Shown: in pieces, positions 24,536 to 34,146 of the stretch | How positions within the stretch are numbered: position 1 is the first letter of the stretch | Layout: each line of letters starts with the position of its first letter | DNA from: an uncultured Eubacterium sp. | GTDB lineage: Bacteria > Bacillota > Clostridia > Lachnospirales > Lachnospiraceae | Assembly (NCBI GenBank): GCA_945939115.1 | Contig: CAMEVC010000002.1 | Location: 62,001-126,000, forward strand | Direction: 5' to 3' | Length of the DNA: 64,000 nucleotides | The notes under the pieces: generated by a model | The model's input: the letters and a program-made list of their open reading frames with translations, nothing else | Database searches by the model: none | Told to the model about the DNA's origin: nothing | Position numbers and translations under genes: made by a program

Positions 24536-24567
24536 TGTCACCTTTTTCCTCTTAAGCAACTCTTAAT
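24536..24567 (+). promoter_or_regulatory. Candidate ECF-sigma promoter of the MBOAT-sigma factor operon
   Basis: TGTCACCTTTTT (24536-24547) followed about 10 bases later by CAACTCTTAATA (24557-24568) resembles the T-rich -35 and CGTCT-like -10 boxes of ECF promoters. It lies 30 bases before the MBOAT start and no good SigA promoter is visible. If correct, the operon would be switched on by its own sigma factor. Confidence 0.4.
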
Positions 24568-24595
24568 ATATAGAACACATACAGGAGTGAAATAT

Positions 24596-25999
24596 ATGGT
24601 ATTTAGCAGTTTTGAATTTTTATTATGGTTTCTCCCATTTTTTCTGGCGATTTATTATCTTACGCCTTATAGACACCGCAATATAAGTTTGTTTATATTC
24701 AGTCTGATATTTTATTCTTATGGAACATTACAGCAGCCGGAGTACATACTGCTTATTCTTCTTTCAGTGGCAGTAAACTATATTCTCGGAAGATGTATTG
24801 ACAAGAGCTTGAACCACCGCAGATTCTGGCTTGTCATTGGACTTATATACAACTTTGGGGTTCTTGCAATATTCAAATATATTGATTTCTTCATCGAAAA
24901 TATTAACCGGATTCTTGCTTTCCTCAACATAGGTTATGAGGTTCTGCCATATACAAACCTCATACTTCCAATCGGAATAAGCTTTTATACATTTCAGATA
25001 GTTTCATATTTAATTGATGTGTATTGGAAAAAAGTTCCTTCTGAGAAGAACCTGATTACTCTTGGAACATATATAACCATGTTTCCACAGCTTATTGCAG
25101 GTCCGATTGTAAAATTTTCAGAAGTGAGAGAGCAGCTTCACAACAGAAATTTTGATAAAAAAGTATTCTGGGATGGAATAAGGACATTTATCATAGGACT
25201 TGGACTTAAGGTTCTTTTAGCAAACCGCATTGGAAGTCTTTGGCAGGACGTTAACAGCATCGGATGCGAATCAATATCCGTTCCCCTTGCATGGATGGGA
25301 ATAGCAGCTTATTCCTTCCAGATATATTTTGATTTCTGGGGATACTCCCTTATGGCTATTGGACTTGGAAAAATGATTGGTTTCACATTTCCGGCGAACT
25401 TCAATAACCCATATACAGCCCGCTCAATGACTGAATTCTGGCGAAGATGGCATATAACTTTAGGCTCATGGTTCAAGGAATATGTATATATTCCTCTTGG
25501 CGGAAGCCGCCATGGCAAGGCTGAAACATTCCGGAATCTCTTTATTGTCTGGATATTGACAGGCTTCTGGCATGGAGCAGACTGGAACTTTATTATATGG
25601 GGACTGCTCATTTTCATAATAATTGCTATAGAGAAGGCAGGTTTATTAAGATTTCTTGAAAGTAAGCCGGTAGTCGGCCACATTTATATGATACTGCTCA
25701 TTCCTCTTTCGTGGCTTGTATTTTCTGTATCCGACCTTCACACACTTGTCTTATATCTCGGGAGGCTTGTGGGAATAGGCGGAACCAGTGTATTTGCAGG
25801 AGATTATATCAAATACGGAAAAACATATGCCCTGCTGCTTCTTGCAGGTCTGCTGTTCTCAACGCCGATACCGCAGAAAATATATTCACGGATAAAGGAT
25901 TCATTCCTTATAATTCCTGTTCTTATTGCCATAGTTGCAGGAACAATATATTGCCTTTATATGGGGCTTAACGACCCATTTTTATACTTCAGATTTTAA
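24596..25999 (+). CDS. MBOAT family O-acyltransferase (AlgI/PatA-like)
   Basis: The true start is the ATG at 24596 (GGAG eight bases upstream); the open frame to 24422 is upstream extension. The 467-residue membrane protein has many hydrophobic helices and the MBOAT signatures RSMTEFWRRWHITLGSWFKEY (in two parts, RSMTEFWRRWHI and TLGSWFKEYVYIPLGGSR, about 275-310) and TGFWHGADWNF (about 330) with the catalytic histidine. Such proteins carry acyl groups across the membrane to an extracellular acceptor. The next gene is an SGNH protein with a membrane anchor, the usual partner in alginate or peptidoglycan O-acetylation. Confidence 0.9.
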   Translation: MVFSSFEFLLWFLPFFLAIYYLTPYRHRNISLFIFSLIFYSYGTLQQPEYILLILLSVAVNYILGRCIDKSLNHRRFWLVIGLIYNFGVLAIFKYIDFFIENINRILAFLNIGYEVLPYTNLILPIGISFYTFQIVSYLIDVYWKKVPSEKNLITLGTYITMFPQLIAGPIVKFSEVREQLHNRNFDKKVFWDGIRTFIIGLGLKVLLANRIGSLWQDVNSIGCESISVPLAWMGIAAYSFQIYFDFWGYSLMAIGLGKMIGFTFPANFNNPYTARSMTEFWRRWHITLGSWFKEYVYIPLGGSRHGKAETFRNLFIVWILTGFWHGADWNFIIWGLLIFIIIAIEKAGLLRFLESKPVVGHIYMILLIPLSWLVFSVSDLHTLVLYLGRLVGIGGTSVFAGDYIKYGKTYALLLLAGLLFSTPIPQKIYSRIKDSFLIIPVLIAIVAGTIYCLYMGLNDPFLYFRF

Positions 26000-26033
26000 T
26001 CTGGACATATTTAACTGAAATGGAGGATTGATT

Positions 26034-26891
26034 ATGAAGAAAAATACAAAAAATATACTGTCATATGCTGCAATAGCAGTATTATTTACAGCCTTTCTAA
26101 TGATTGGCACAGGTGTAGTCATAAAAGGAAGCACAAAAAGTAATAATAAAACCTCTGAATACCAGACAGAAGCGCAGGTGGAAACACCCTCTCAGGGAAT
26201 TTCTGAAGAACACTCCAAAGAATCCTCAGAGGAACAAACTGAGGCGCCAGACATAACAGAAACTGTTCCTGAAACTATTCCTGAAACCGTTCCTGAAACC
26301 GGGACAAAGACCTCCGTCTCAAATGATTATTTTGATGATGCCCTCTTTATAGGTGATTCACGTACTGTTGGGCTTATGGAATATGGTTCTATTAAAAATG
26401 CTACTTTCTTTGCAAGCACCGGAATGGACATTTACAAAATTTACAATCAGAAAATAAATGTTGGAAATCGTGGTAAAACCGATCTATTGACCTTGCTGGG
26501 AAATAATAAATATAGTAAAGTGTATGTGATGTTGGGAATTAATGAATTGGGATATGATTCAGACGCAACATTCAGAAAGTACACGGAACTTATTGATACA
26601 ATTAAAGCCCACCAGCCTGATGCAATAATATATATTCAGGCTAATATGCATGTCTCAGCAAAGCGTTCTGCTTCTGATGACATATTTAACAATCACAATA
26701 TCAATGCTTTTAACAATAAGGTTTCCGGACTTGCTGACAACAGCACTATATTTTACCTTGATGTCAATCCTCTGTTTGACGATAATAACGGCAATCTTCG
26801 CGCCGATTATACCAATGATGACACTCATGTCCTTGGAAAATACTACAAAATATGGACGGATTGGATTGCTTCAAATGCTGTAGTCAGGTAG
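26034..26891 (+). CDS. Membrane-anchored SGNH/GDSL hydrolase-like protein
   Basis: The ATG at 26034 follows GGAGG by seven bases. The 285-residue protein has a signal-anchor helix (about 10-30), a Ser/Thr/Glu-rich linker with ETVPETIPETVPETG repeats, and an extracytoplasmic SGNH domain. Catalytic signatures are FIGDSRTVG (serine), GINE (asparagine/glycine block) and DDTHVLG (Asp-His pair) near the C-terminus. With the MBOAT upstream it probably transfers acetyl to, or removes it from, a cell-wall glycan. It lies 34 bases after the MBOAT gene and 28 bases before the sigma factor gene. Confidence 0.88.
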   Translation: MKKNTKNILSYAAIAVLFTAFLMIGTGVVIKGSTKSNNKTSEYQTEAQVETPSQGISEEHSKESSEEQTEAPDITETVPETIPETVPETGTKTSVSNDYFDDALFIGDSRTVGLMEYGSIKNATFFASTGMDIYKIYNQKINVGNRGKTDLLTLLGNNKYSKVYVMLGINELGYDSDATFRKYTELIDTIKAHQPDAIIYIQANMHVSAKRSASDDIFNNHNINAFNNKVSGLADNSTIFYLDVNPLFDDNNGNLRADYTNDDTHVLGKYYKIWTDWIASNAVVR

Positions 26892-26919
26892 AAAACATAT
26901 TTTTAAGGAGAACTGACTA

Positions 26920-27414
26920 ATGACAGATAACGCAAAGAATAAGTGGTTCTGTCGAAAAGTAGGTGAGTTAAAACATGGCATGTACACCTTTGCCATAAGC
27001 ATTTTAAAAAATGAATCTGATGCTGATGACGCTCTTCAGAATACACTTCTTACAGCGTACCAACACATTGACCAGTTGAAATTCACTGAAAAATTCAAAC
27101 CCTGGATATATAAGATATTAGCTAATGAATGTTTCCATATAATTAATAAGCGTGAGTTTAATGAGAATATAGATGAAATTGACTTTGCCGCAGACACAAA
27201 GGGCGACTTTGAAACCAAGGAAACTCTGTGGAATGTGGTTAATTCTATGGAAATCAATTACCGGACTGTAATTATTCTTTTTTACTATGAGAATATGAGC
27301 ATTAAGGATATAGCCAAATCACTTGACATAAGCACTGATAATGTTAAACAGCGGCTTACCCGGGCAAGAACCAGACTGAAATCGCTTTTGAATCAGGAGG
27401 ATTTTTATGAATAA
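26920..27414 (+). CDS. ECF sigma factor, SigV/SigM-like
   Basis: The 164-residue protein has sigma region 2 (SILKNESDADDALQNTLLTAYQ, here cited as NESDADDALQNTLL) and region 4 (YRTVIILFYYENMSIKDIA, DNVKQRLTRARTRLKSLL), the two domains of an extracytoplasmic-function sigma factor. It overlaps the anti-sigma gene by eight bases (ATGAATAA), so both are coupled. The anti-sigma partner at 27407 has the RsiV-type extracytoplasmic domain, and the adjacent acetylation genes recall the SigV regulon of Bacillus subtilis. Confidence 0.92.
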   Translation: MTDNAKNKWFCRKVGELKHGMYTFAISILKNESDADDALQNTLLTAYQHIDQLKFTEKFKPWIYKILANECFHIINKREFNENIDEIDFAADTKGDFETKETLWNVVNSMEINYRTVIILFYYENMSIKDIAKSLDISTDNVKQRLTRARTRLKSLLNQEDFYE

Positions 27415-28321
27415 GCTTGATAAGACTATCAGGACTAACTTAATAGCTCAGGCGCCGAAGATGACTGAAGAGACATCCCGCCATTTTGATGATACTCTGA
27501 TGTCCCTGTCATCGTCTGATGATAAGCATAAGAGCAGCTCACATATGCACACGCATACTTTTTATATGATACGCAGGACATGCGCCGGTTTTGTATGTGC
27601 AATTGCTGCCGTCTTCCTCGTCGTAGTTGTGTTAGTAAATGTCAATAAAAATGTTGCATATGCTATGCAGGATATCCCGATTATAGGTAATCTTATAAAA
27701 GTTGTTACTGTTAATAAAAAGGATGTTGCAAACGAATATCACTACGAGGATATCAATGTTCCTCAGATTGAAAGCCAGGAAGGTCTTGAGGAATCTATTG
27801 ATTATATCAACGCGGATATCAAAGAGCTTACAGATGCAGTCATTGAGCAGTTTGAAAAGGATGCCGAAGCGCTTCCGGACTCACATTTCGGTCTTTCTAT
27901 TGACTATGAAACCGTAACCAATAATGAAAACTGGTTCACATTAAAGCTCATTCTTCATTATGCAGCGGGAAGCACAAGCACTGACTACCAATTCTATCAT
28001 ATTGATAAAAAGGCAGGCAAGATTGTTAAATTGTCCGATTTATTCAATGATGAATATGACTATGTAACAGATATCAGCAACGAAATCATACGCCAGATGA
28101 ATGACCAGATGGATAAGGATTCCAGCAAATCATACTGGGTTAAGCGTGAAGGAAAAGAAAATTTCTATGAATTTGAGAATATTGACCCGGAGCAGAACTT
28201 CTATTTTTCCGATAACGGCAACATTGTAATCGTATTTGAAAAATATGAAGTTGCCCCAGGATATATGGGAAGCTGTGAATTCGAGATTCCTAAAGAAATA
28301 TATCAGGCACATATGAAGTGA
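27407..28321 (+). CDS. RsiV-like anti-sigma factor (DUF3298)
   Basis: The 304-residue protein starts after GGAGG within the sigma gene. A cytoplasmic N-terminus (about 1-55) is followed by one membrane helix (about 58-76), an AYA-MQ site that could be cut by signal peptidase, and a DUF4163/DUF3298 extracytoplasmic domain (about 110-304, e.g. FYFSDNGNIVIVFEKYEVAPGYMG). In Bacillus, RsiV of this layout binds lysozyme and is then cleaved, which releases SigV. The gene ends eight bases before the convergent MATE gene with no terminator between them. Confidence 0.88.
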   Translation: MNKLDKTIRTNLIAQAPKMTEETSRHFDDTLMSLSSSDDKHKSSSHMHTHTFYMIRRTCAGFVCAIAAVFLVVVVLVNVNKNVAYAMQDIPIIGNLIKVVTVNKKDVANEYHYEDINVPQIESQEGLEESIDYINADIKELTDAVIEQFEKDAEALPDSHFGLSIDYETVTNNENWFTLKLILHYAAGSTSTDYQFYHIDKKAGKIVKLSDLFNDEYDYVTDISNEIIRQMNDQMDKDSSKSYWVKREGKENFYEFENIDPEQNFYFSDNGNIVIVFEKYEVAPGYMGSCEFEIPKEIYQAHMK

Positions 28322-28329
28322 TATAACAT

Positions 28330-29679
28330 CTATGTTTCCTCCGATAATAAGCGTGACTTGCGCTTCTTCATGCACTTATATGCAATCAGACATATGATAA
28401 CCGACATAAAAGAGCCTGCGGGAGCTGCGAATCCCATTGGAAACAGCGTGTCAGCAAACATCTTTGACGCAAAATATGCTCCCGGCACTCTTACAAATGT
28501 GATGGCTATAATATTATGAATAAACCCTATATAGGATTTACCATACGCAGCGAAATACCCGGTAAAACAGAAGTGTATTCCTGCAAATAAACAATCACAT
28601 ATATAACTTCTGATATACTGGGTTCCCATTATCACAACTGCCGCCTCTTTTGTGAACAGGCCAATAATCGCTCCTGCCGCATACTGCATGAACAGTGTCA
28701 TTATGCTTCCATATATTATTGTTATTAATGTTGAATACCACAGTGTCTTTTCTGCCCTGTCATGCCTTCCGGCACCGATATTCTGTGCAGAAAGTGCAGA
28801 AACTGTCGCAAGCATGGCTGATGGGATAATAAATATCGCACTTATCATTTTTTCTACTATCCCCACTGCTGCCGCATCGTTTAATCCTCTGTGATTGGCA
28901 ATAACCGTTATTAGAATAAACGCAACCTGTATGCAGCCATCCTGCACAGCAACAGGTATTCCGACCTTCAGAATTCCCCCCATTATTTCTTTATCCGGAA
29001 TAAAATCCTTTTTGCATAAATGAATACCTCTAGTGCTGTTCTTCATAACCAGCAGTGATACAACTACACTCAGTGTCTGTGACAATGTTGTGCCAAGAGC
29101 TGCCCCGGCAGGACCCATATTACACACGCCAATAAAGAAATAATCCATAATAACATTTGCAATACAGGCTATACCTATAAAATACATGGGAGTCTTTGAA
29201 TCACCAAGCCCTCTGAATATAGAACTTATAATGTTATATGCTGTAATAAATGGAATTCCAATAAAACATATAGTAAGATATGTGACCGTCCCCGAAACAG
29301 CTTCCTTTGGTATGCCGATAACACCTACAAGAGGTCTTACAAGAATAAGAAGCAGTATCGTACATACGGCTGAAAGCGTCATGAATAAAGTAATTGTGTT
29401 GCCAACGGCTGATGCCGTATTTTTCTTATCACCTGCTCCGGCAGCCTTGCCGATTACTACTGTGGTTCCCATTGCCAGCCCCACAATAATTACCGTTATC
29501 ATGTGCATTATCTGGCTGCCGTTAGTTATAGCTGTAATCGCATCAACACCATTAAACCTTCCTGTTATATATAAATCCGCCATTCCATAAAGCGTCTGCA
29601 TAAAATATGACAACATATATGGCAGGGCAAAATAAATAATATTCTTAAACACACTCCCTGTTGTAAGTTTATTTTCCAT
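28330..29679 (-). CDS. MATE family efflux transporter
   Basis: The start is the ATG at 29679 (AGGAGG nine bases upstream) rather than 29700. The 449-residue protein shows two matching halves of six helices each and typical MATE words (NIIYFALPYMLSYFMQTLYGMAD, cited as FALPYML; GPAGAALGTTLSQ; SAQNIGAGRHDRAEKTL). It exports cationic or aromatic compounds with a sodium or proton gradient; substrate unknown. It is the first of three MATE genes in the window and converges with the anti-sigma gene. Confidence 0.92.
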   Translation of the reverse strand: MENKLTTGSVFKNIIYFALPYMLSYFMQTLYGMADLYITGRFNGVDAITAITNGSQIMHMITVIIVGLAMGTTVVIGKAAGAGDKKNTASAVGNTITLFMTLSAVCTILLLILVRPLVGVIGIPKEAVSGTVTYLTICFIGIPFITAYNIISSIFRGLGDSKTPMYFIGIACIANVIMDYFFIGVCNMGPAGAALGTTLSQTLSVVVSLLVMKNSTRGIHLCKKDFIPDKEIMGGILKVGIPVAVQDGCIQVAFILITVIANHRGLNDAAAVGIVEKMISAIFIIPSAMLATVSALSAQNIGAGRHDRAEKTLWYSTLITIIYGSIMTLFMQYAAGAIIGLFTKEAAVVIMGTQYIRSYICDCLFAGIHFCFTGYFAAYGKSYIGFIHNIIAITFVRVPGAYFASKMFADTLFPMGFAAPAGSFMSVIICLIAYKCMKKRKSRLLSEET

Positions 29680-29855
29680 TGAACAAATCCTCCTGTCCAT
29701 ACAAGATAATAAACCCTATAATGCCATTAAGGTCAATAGAAAAATATATTTTTATAAAAAACGGACACAGAATTTTCTCAAACATAACATATTTTAGTCA
29801 TAATTCATTTATAAACTATACTCAACAAAATCACTAAAGAAATGGAGATATGACT

Positions 29856-31694
29856 ATGATTAAATTAAAGAAATTTAAAAGTTCCTGCGTAACTGCCGTC
29901 ATTCTTAGCATGTGCCTTATGACTGCCGGATGCGCCAGGAATTCTACTACCGATTCAACTAATAATGAAAACACAATTTCTTCCGGTATCACACAGGATG
30001 AATCCAATATAGTACATGCGGCAGATGCCGAGAATTCACGGGTTGATATTACAGGCGAATTTACAATAACCACGCAGATATCGGACGGTGTAACCCAGAG
30101 CGGTTCTATCTACACAATAACAAAAGCCGGAGAATACACAGTATCAGGTCTGTTATCAGAGGGTCAGATAATTGTAGATGCACCAGAAGATGCTCAGGTC
30201 ACAATTATTCTTAACGGCGTATCTGTTACATGTTCAAAAGACTCTCCTGTATATGTTAAAAATGCGGATGAAGTCAAGATAAAATCCAATGAGAATACAT
30301 TTAACGAAGTGAAAGATTCCAGAGCTGAGGCAACCGAAGATTCATCTGATGATTCGGGCAATGCAGCAATCTACGCAGACTGCGACTTAAGTCTTACCGG
30401 CAAAGGAACATTAGTCGTCACAGGGAATTATAACAACGGTATCCAGAGCAAGGACGACCTTTCTATTAAGAATGTAACTCTTAAAGTTACCGCCGCCAAT
30501 AATGCATTAAAAGGCAATGACGCTGTTGAAATTGAATCTGGTGAAATCATAGCAATCTCTTCCAAAGGCGATGGAATCAAGACTTCTAACAGCAGTCTTT
30601 CAAGCAAGGGCAACCAGAAAGGTATTGTTACTATTACCGGTGGCAATATTGACATCTATGCTGCTTGTGACGGAATTGACTCTGCTTACGGCGTTGATGT
30701 TTCCGGTGATGGAAACCTGAACATTTACACTGACACTTACTCAGATTACAGCAAAGAAATCACTGCCAGCACTGTCTCTTACACAATTTCCAACGCCCCG
30801 GGCAACATGGGTAGTGTTCCGGACAATGGTAACATGAATGGCGGCAATAGTGCCTACGGTACTAAAGGAAATAAAATGGAGCGTCCGGGAATGCCCGGTG
30901 ACTTTAATGAATCCGGCAATTCTTCAGGTAAGTCCTACTCAACCAAGGGTATCAAAGCTGAGAGCGAAATTACTATTTCAGGCTGTACAATTAATATCAG
31001 TTCAACAGATGATGGAATTCATGCCGATAAAAAGCTTGATGTTAATGGCGGATATATTAATGTAGTAACTTGTGTTGAAGGACTTGAGGCCATGACAATA
31101 AACATCAATGACGGCAAGACATTTATATATGCAACAGACGATGGAATTAACGCCTGTACCGGTGACAGATCCTCAACTCCTCTCGTCAATATAGCAGGAG
31201 GATATGTTGATGTAACAACCTCTACAGGAGATACTGACGGCATAGACTCTAATGGCAACTATACACAATCCGGAGGTTTTGTTATTGTAAAAGGCAGCAA
31301 CGCATCCGGCAATATGGCTGGCTCAATTGATGTTGACGGTAATGTCACAATAACAGGAGGAACAGCAGTGGCTCTCGGCGGCATATGCGAAACACCTGCT
31401 AATTCTGTAAATGCATACGTATTATCTTCAGTTTCATTCAGTCAGGGAAGCTATTCTTTAAAGGATTCAAGTGGTAACGAAATCTTAAGCTTCACTCTGA
31501 ATGCTTCATACAGCAATGGCTGGATATGTTCATCCGACCTTAAGACCGGATCAGAATATACGCTCTCCCACGATGGAAGTCCGGTTGCTAACTGGACTCA
31601 GGAATCAGGAACAATGGGAGCTTCCGGTGCCGGAGGTTTTGGCGGTATGAGCGGCAAATACAACAACGGCGGCTTTGGCGGACGTATGCAATAG
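29856..31694 (+). CDS. DUF4353 carbohydrate-binding-domain lipoprotein
   Basis: The ATG at 29856 (GGAG eight bases upstream) is preferred to 29850. The 612-residue protein has a lipoprotein signal with lipobox MTAGC (C26). A long right-handed beta-helix-like region follows, made of repeats such as GDGIKTSN, CDGIDSAYGV, DDGIHADKKLD, DDGINACTGD and TDGIDSNGNY. This matches the DUF4353 carbohydrate-binding family. A Gly/Asn/Met-rich linker (NMGSVPDNGNMNGG) splits the repeats and the last 25 residues are glycine-rich (GGFGGMSGKYNNGGFGG). It should sit on the outer face of the membrane; a role in cell-wall or polysaccharide binding is inferred. Confidence 0.85.
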   Translation: MIKLKKFKSSCVTAVILSMCLMTAGCARNSTTDSTNNENTISSGITQDESNIVHAADAENSRVDITGEFTITTQISDGVTQSGSIYTITKAGEYTVSGLLSEGQIIVDAPEDAQVTIILNGVSVTCSKDSPVYVKNADEVKIKSNENTFNEVKDSRAEATEDSSDDSGNAAIYADCDLSLTGKGTLVVTGNYNNGIQSKDDLSIKNVTLKVTAANNALKGNDAVEIESGEIIAISSKGDGIKTSNSSLSSKGNQKGIVTITGGNIDIYAACDGIDSAYGVDVSGDGNLNIYTDTYSDYSKEITASTVSYTISNAPGNMGSVPDNGNMNGGNSAYGTKGNKMERPGMPGDFNESGNSSGKSYSTKGIKAESEITISGCTINISSTDDGIHADKKLDVNGGYINVVTCVEGLEAMTININDGKTFIYATDDGINACTGDRSSTPLVNIAGGYVDVTTSTGDTDGIDSNGNYTQSGGFVIVKGSNASGNMAGSIDVDGNVTITGGTAVALGGICETPANSVNAYVLSSVSFSQGSYSLKDSSGNEILSFTLNASYSNGWICSSDLKTGSEYTLSHDGSPVANWTQESGTMGASGAGGFGGMSGKYNNGGFGGRMQ

Positions 31695-31716
31695 CATTAT
31701 AAAAAAAATATTCAAC

Positions 31717-31745
31717 TTGATATATAAACTCCCGTATGATAGAAT
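31717..31745 (+). promoter_or_regulatory. Extended -10 promoter of the symporter gene
   Basis: TTGATA (31717-31722), a 17-base spacer and TAGAAT (31740-31745) preceded by TGA form a good SigA promoter with extended -10. The start point near 31752 leaves a leader of about 80 bases. Confidence 0.65.
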
Positions 31746-31767
31746 ACATTTACGGCTACTTTATCAA

Positions 31768-31788
31768 TTTAAAGCGTTACACTTTAAA
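31768..31788. promoter_or_regulatory. Palindrome in the symporter leader
   Basis: TTTAAAG (31768-31774) and CTTTAAA (31782-31788) are perfect arms around a 7-base centre, just downstream of the predicted start point. Position and symmetry suit a repressor site. Confidence 0.45.
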
Positions 31789-31833
31789 TCTTCAAAGCAG
31801 TCGTAATTTTTATTATATATAAGGGGTGTTTTT

Positions 31834-33366
31834 ATGAAACTGGTAATTTTAATTATCTATTTTGCGGTTCTTATAGGTATTGGCTTATACTGTCGCAAGC
31901 ATGCAACTGATGTCAATGGATTTGTTCTGGGTGGACGTGCTGTCGGTCCATGGCTCACTGCATTTGCCTATGGAACTTCTTATTTCTCTGCCGTTGTATT
32001 TGTAGGATACGCAGGTCAGTTTGGCTGGAAATATGGTATTGCTGCAACATGGGCAGGTATCGGCAATGCGATAATCGGTTCTTTACTTGCGTGGGCAGTT
32101 CTTGGAAGAAGGACAAGAATTATGAGCCAGCACCTTGACTCAGCTACCATGCCACAGTTCTTTGGAAAAAGATTTGGAAGTAATGCACTTAAAATAGGCG
32201 CTTCCGTCATTATTTTTATTTTCCTTATTCCATATACAGCATCGCTTTACAACGGTCTTTCAAGATTATTCGGTATGGCATTCAATATTGACTACAGTAT
32301 ATGTATTATAATCATGGCAGCTCTTACCGCAATCTATGTTATTGCGGGTGGTTACATGGCTACAGCCATTAATGATTTCATTCAGGGTATCATTATGCTT
32401 TTCGGCATTGTTGCCATAATAGCTGCCGTCCTTTACTCAAAGGGCGGATTCATGGCTGCACTTTCCGGGCTTGCAGAGGTAAGTGATCCGTCAGTGAGCT
32501 CAGCTCCGGGAATATTTGCTTCATTTTTCGGACCAGACCCTTTCAACCTTTTATGTGTAGTAATCCTCACATCTCTTGGAACATGGGGTCTTCCTCAGAT
32601 GGTTCAGAAGTTCTACGCTATTAAGAATGAGGCTGCTATCCAGAAGGGAACTATTATTTCTACTATATTTGCGCTTGTAGTTGCCGGAGGCTGCTACTTC
32701 CTCGGAGGCTTTGGACGTCTTTTCTCTGACCAGATTGATGTAAAAGCCAACGGATATGACTCAATTATTCCTACTATGCTTTCCAACTTAAGTCCTATGC
32801 TTATTGCACTGGTTGTAATACTTGTACTGTCTGCATCAATGTCGACACTGTCATCACTGGTAATTGCATCGAGTTCAACACTTACAATCGATTTTCTGAA
32901 GGACAACTTCATTAAGAATATGAGCGAGAAAAAACAGGTACTTTTCATAAGAGTCCTGGTTGTTGTATTTATTGCTATCTCGGCAGTACTTGCACTTATA
33001 CAGTATAAGAGCTCCGTAACATTTATAGCTCAGCTTATGGGAATCTCATGGGGTGCTCTTGCCGGTTCATTCCTTGCACCATTCATGTATTCGCTTTACT
33101 CAAAGAGGATTACAAAAGCATCTTGCTGGATATGCTTCCTGTTCAGTTCAATACTTATGGTTGCCAATATTTTCTTCAGAGCAAGCTTCCCAACATGGCT
33201 TCAGTCTCCAATCAACTGCGGTGCCTTTGCCATGTTAGCAGGACTGATAATTGTTCCTGTTGTCAGCCTCTTTACTCCAAAGCCTGACAAAGACCTTGTA
33301 GACAGTGCCTTTGCATGCTACGAAAAAGAAACTGAAGTGCCACAGAAAACTGCACTCGGCAAATAA
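31834..33366 (+). CDS. Sodium:solute symporter (SSS family)
   Basis: A 510-residue polytopic protein with about 13 predicted helices and the SSS signatures near the N-terminus (GLYCRKHATDVNGFVLGGR; FAYGTSYFSAVVFVGYAG) and in the core (ATAINDFIQGIIMLFG, SASMSTLSSLVIASSS, which holds the sodium-site serines). It imports an unidentified solute (amino acid, sugar or vitamin) with sodium. It is monocistronic or co-transcribed with the YoaK-like gene 85 bases downstream. Confidence 0.92.
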   Translation: MKLVILIIYFAVLIGIGLYCRKHATDVNGFVLGGRAVGPWLTAFAYGTSYFSAVVFVGYAGQFGWKYGIAATWAGIGNAIIGSLLAWAVLGRRTRIMSQHLDSATMPQFFGKRFGSNALKIGASVIIFIFLIPYTASLYNGLSRLFGMAFNIDYSICIIIMAALTAIYVIAGGYMATAINDFIQGIIMLFGIVAIIAAVLYSKGGFMAALSGLAEVSDPSVSSAPGIFASFFGPDPFNLLCVVILTSLGTWGLPQMVQKFYAIKNEAAIQKGTIISTIFALVVAGGCYFLGGFGRLFSDQIDVKANGYDSIIPTMLSNLSPMLIALVVILVLSASMSTLSSLVIASSSTLTIDFLKDNFIKNMSEKKQVLFIRVLVVVFIAISAVLALIQYKSSVTFIAQLMGISWGALAGSFLAPFMYSLYSKRITKASCWICFLFSSILMVANIFFRASFPTWLQSPINCGAFAMLAGLIIVPVVSLFTPKPDKDLVDSAFACYEKETEVPQKTALGK

Positions 33367-33451
33367 ATAAGCATTTAACTTATTTCCTTTACAATATCCA
33401 CCTTATATGCTATAACATTTCGCAGTACTTTATTATCAAGGGGAGGATAAT

Positions 33452-34129
33452 ATGCTTTCAAAGAAACTCCCGGATGTCCAGATGTCCGAAGCATTTATAA
33501 CAAGTATTTTTCTTGCCATGTCAGGCGGCCTTCAGGATGCGTACACCTATTTCACACGCAATGAAGTATTCTCTAATGCACAGACAGGTAATGTTGTGCT
33601 TATGAGTACACACTTTATGATGGGAGAATGGTTTCAGGGATTCCGCTATCTTTTACCCTTCCTCGCATTTAGTCTTGGAGTATTTGTCACCGAACAGATT
33701 CAGGCAAAATATAAATACGCCACCAGACTTCACTGGCGGCAGATGATTCTTCTTATAGAGATAATAATACTTATATCAGTCGGTTTCATTCCTCACAGCT
33801 TTGATATGGCGGCAACGGTAATTGTTTCATTTTCATGCGCCATGCAGGTTCAGGCTTTCAGAAAGGTAAACGGCTATTCCTTTGCAACCACCATGTGTAT
33901 AGGAAATCTGCGAAGTGGAACAGCCGCATTGTCAACTTTTGCAAGAGACCATAATACAGCTTGCCTTAAACAGGCAGGATACTACTTTGGCACAATATTG
34001 TTCTTTGCCATCGGTGCGGGAATTGGCGGAAATCTGTCCATAATGTTTGGAATCCGCACCATATGGATTTCCTCAGGACTTCTGTTCATAAGCCTGATTC
34101 TTATGTTTGCAGAAAAGTTCAGAGATTAA
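33452..34129 (+). CDS. YoaK/DUF1275 family membrane protein
   Basis: A 225-residue protein with six to seven hydrophobic segments and the DUF1275 pattern: SGGLQDAYTYFTRNEVFSNAQTGNVVL near the N-terminus (cited in part as SGGLQDAYTYF and QTGNVVL) and ATTMCIGNLRSG in the middle. The family is widespread; transport is likely but substrates are unknown. It starts after AAGGGGAGG. It converges with the MoxR gene with only 17 bases between stop codons. Confidence 0.88.
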   Translation: MLSKKLPDVQMSEAFITSIFLAMSGGLQDAYTYFTRNEVFSNAQTGNVVLMSTHFMMGEWFQGFRYLLPFLAFSLGVFVTEQIQAKYKYATRLHWRQMILLIEIIILISVGFIPHSFDMAATVIVSFSCAMQVQAFRKVNGYSFATTMCIGNLRSGTAALSTFARDHNTACLKQAGYYFGTILFFAIGAGIGGNLSIMFGIRTIWISSGLLFISLILMFAEKFRD

Positions 34130-34146
34130 TGTCCGATTTGTTCAAT

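Noticed and set aside
24596-25999. DltB of a D-alanylation operon
   Set aside because: No dltA, dltC or dltD is adjacent, and the size and motif pattern fit AlgI/PatA-type proteins better.
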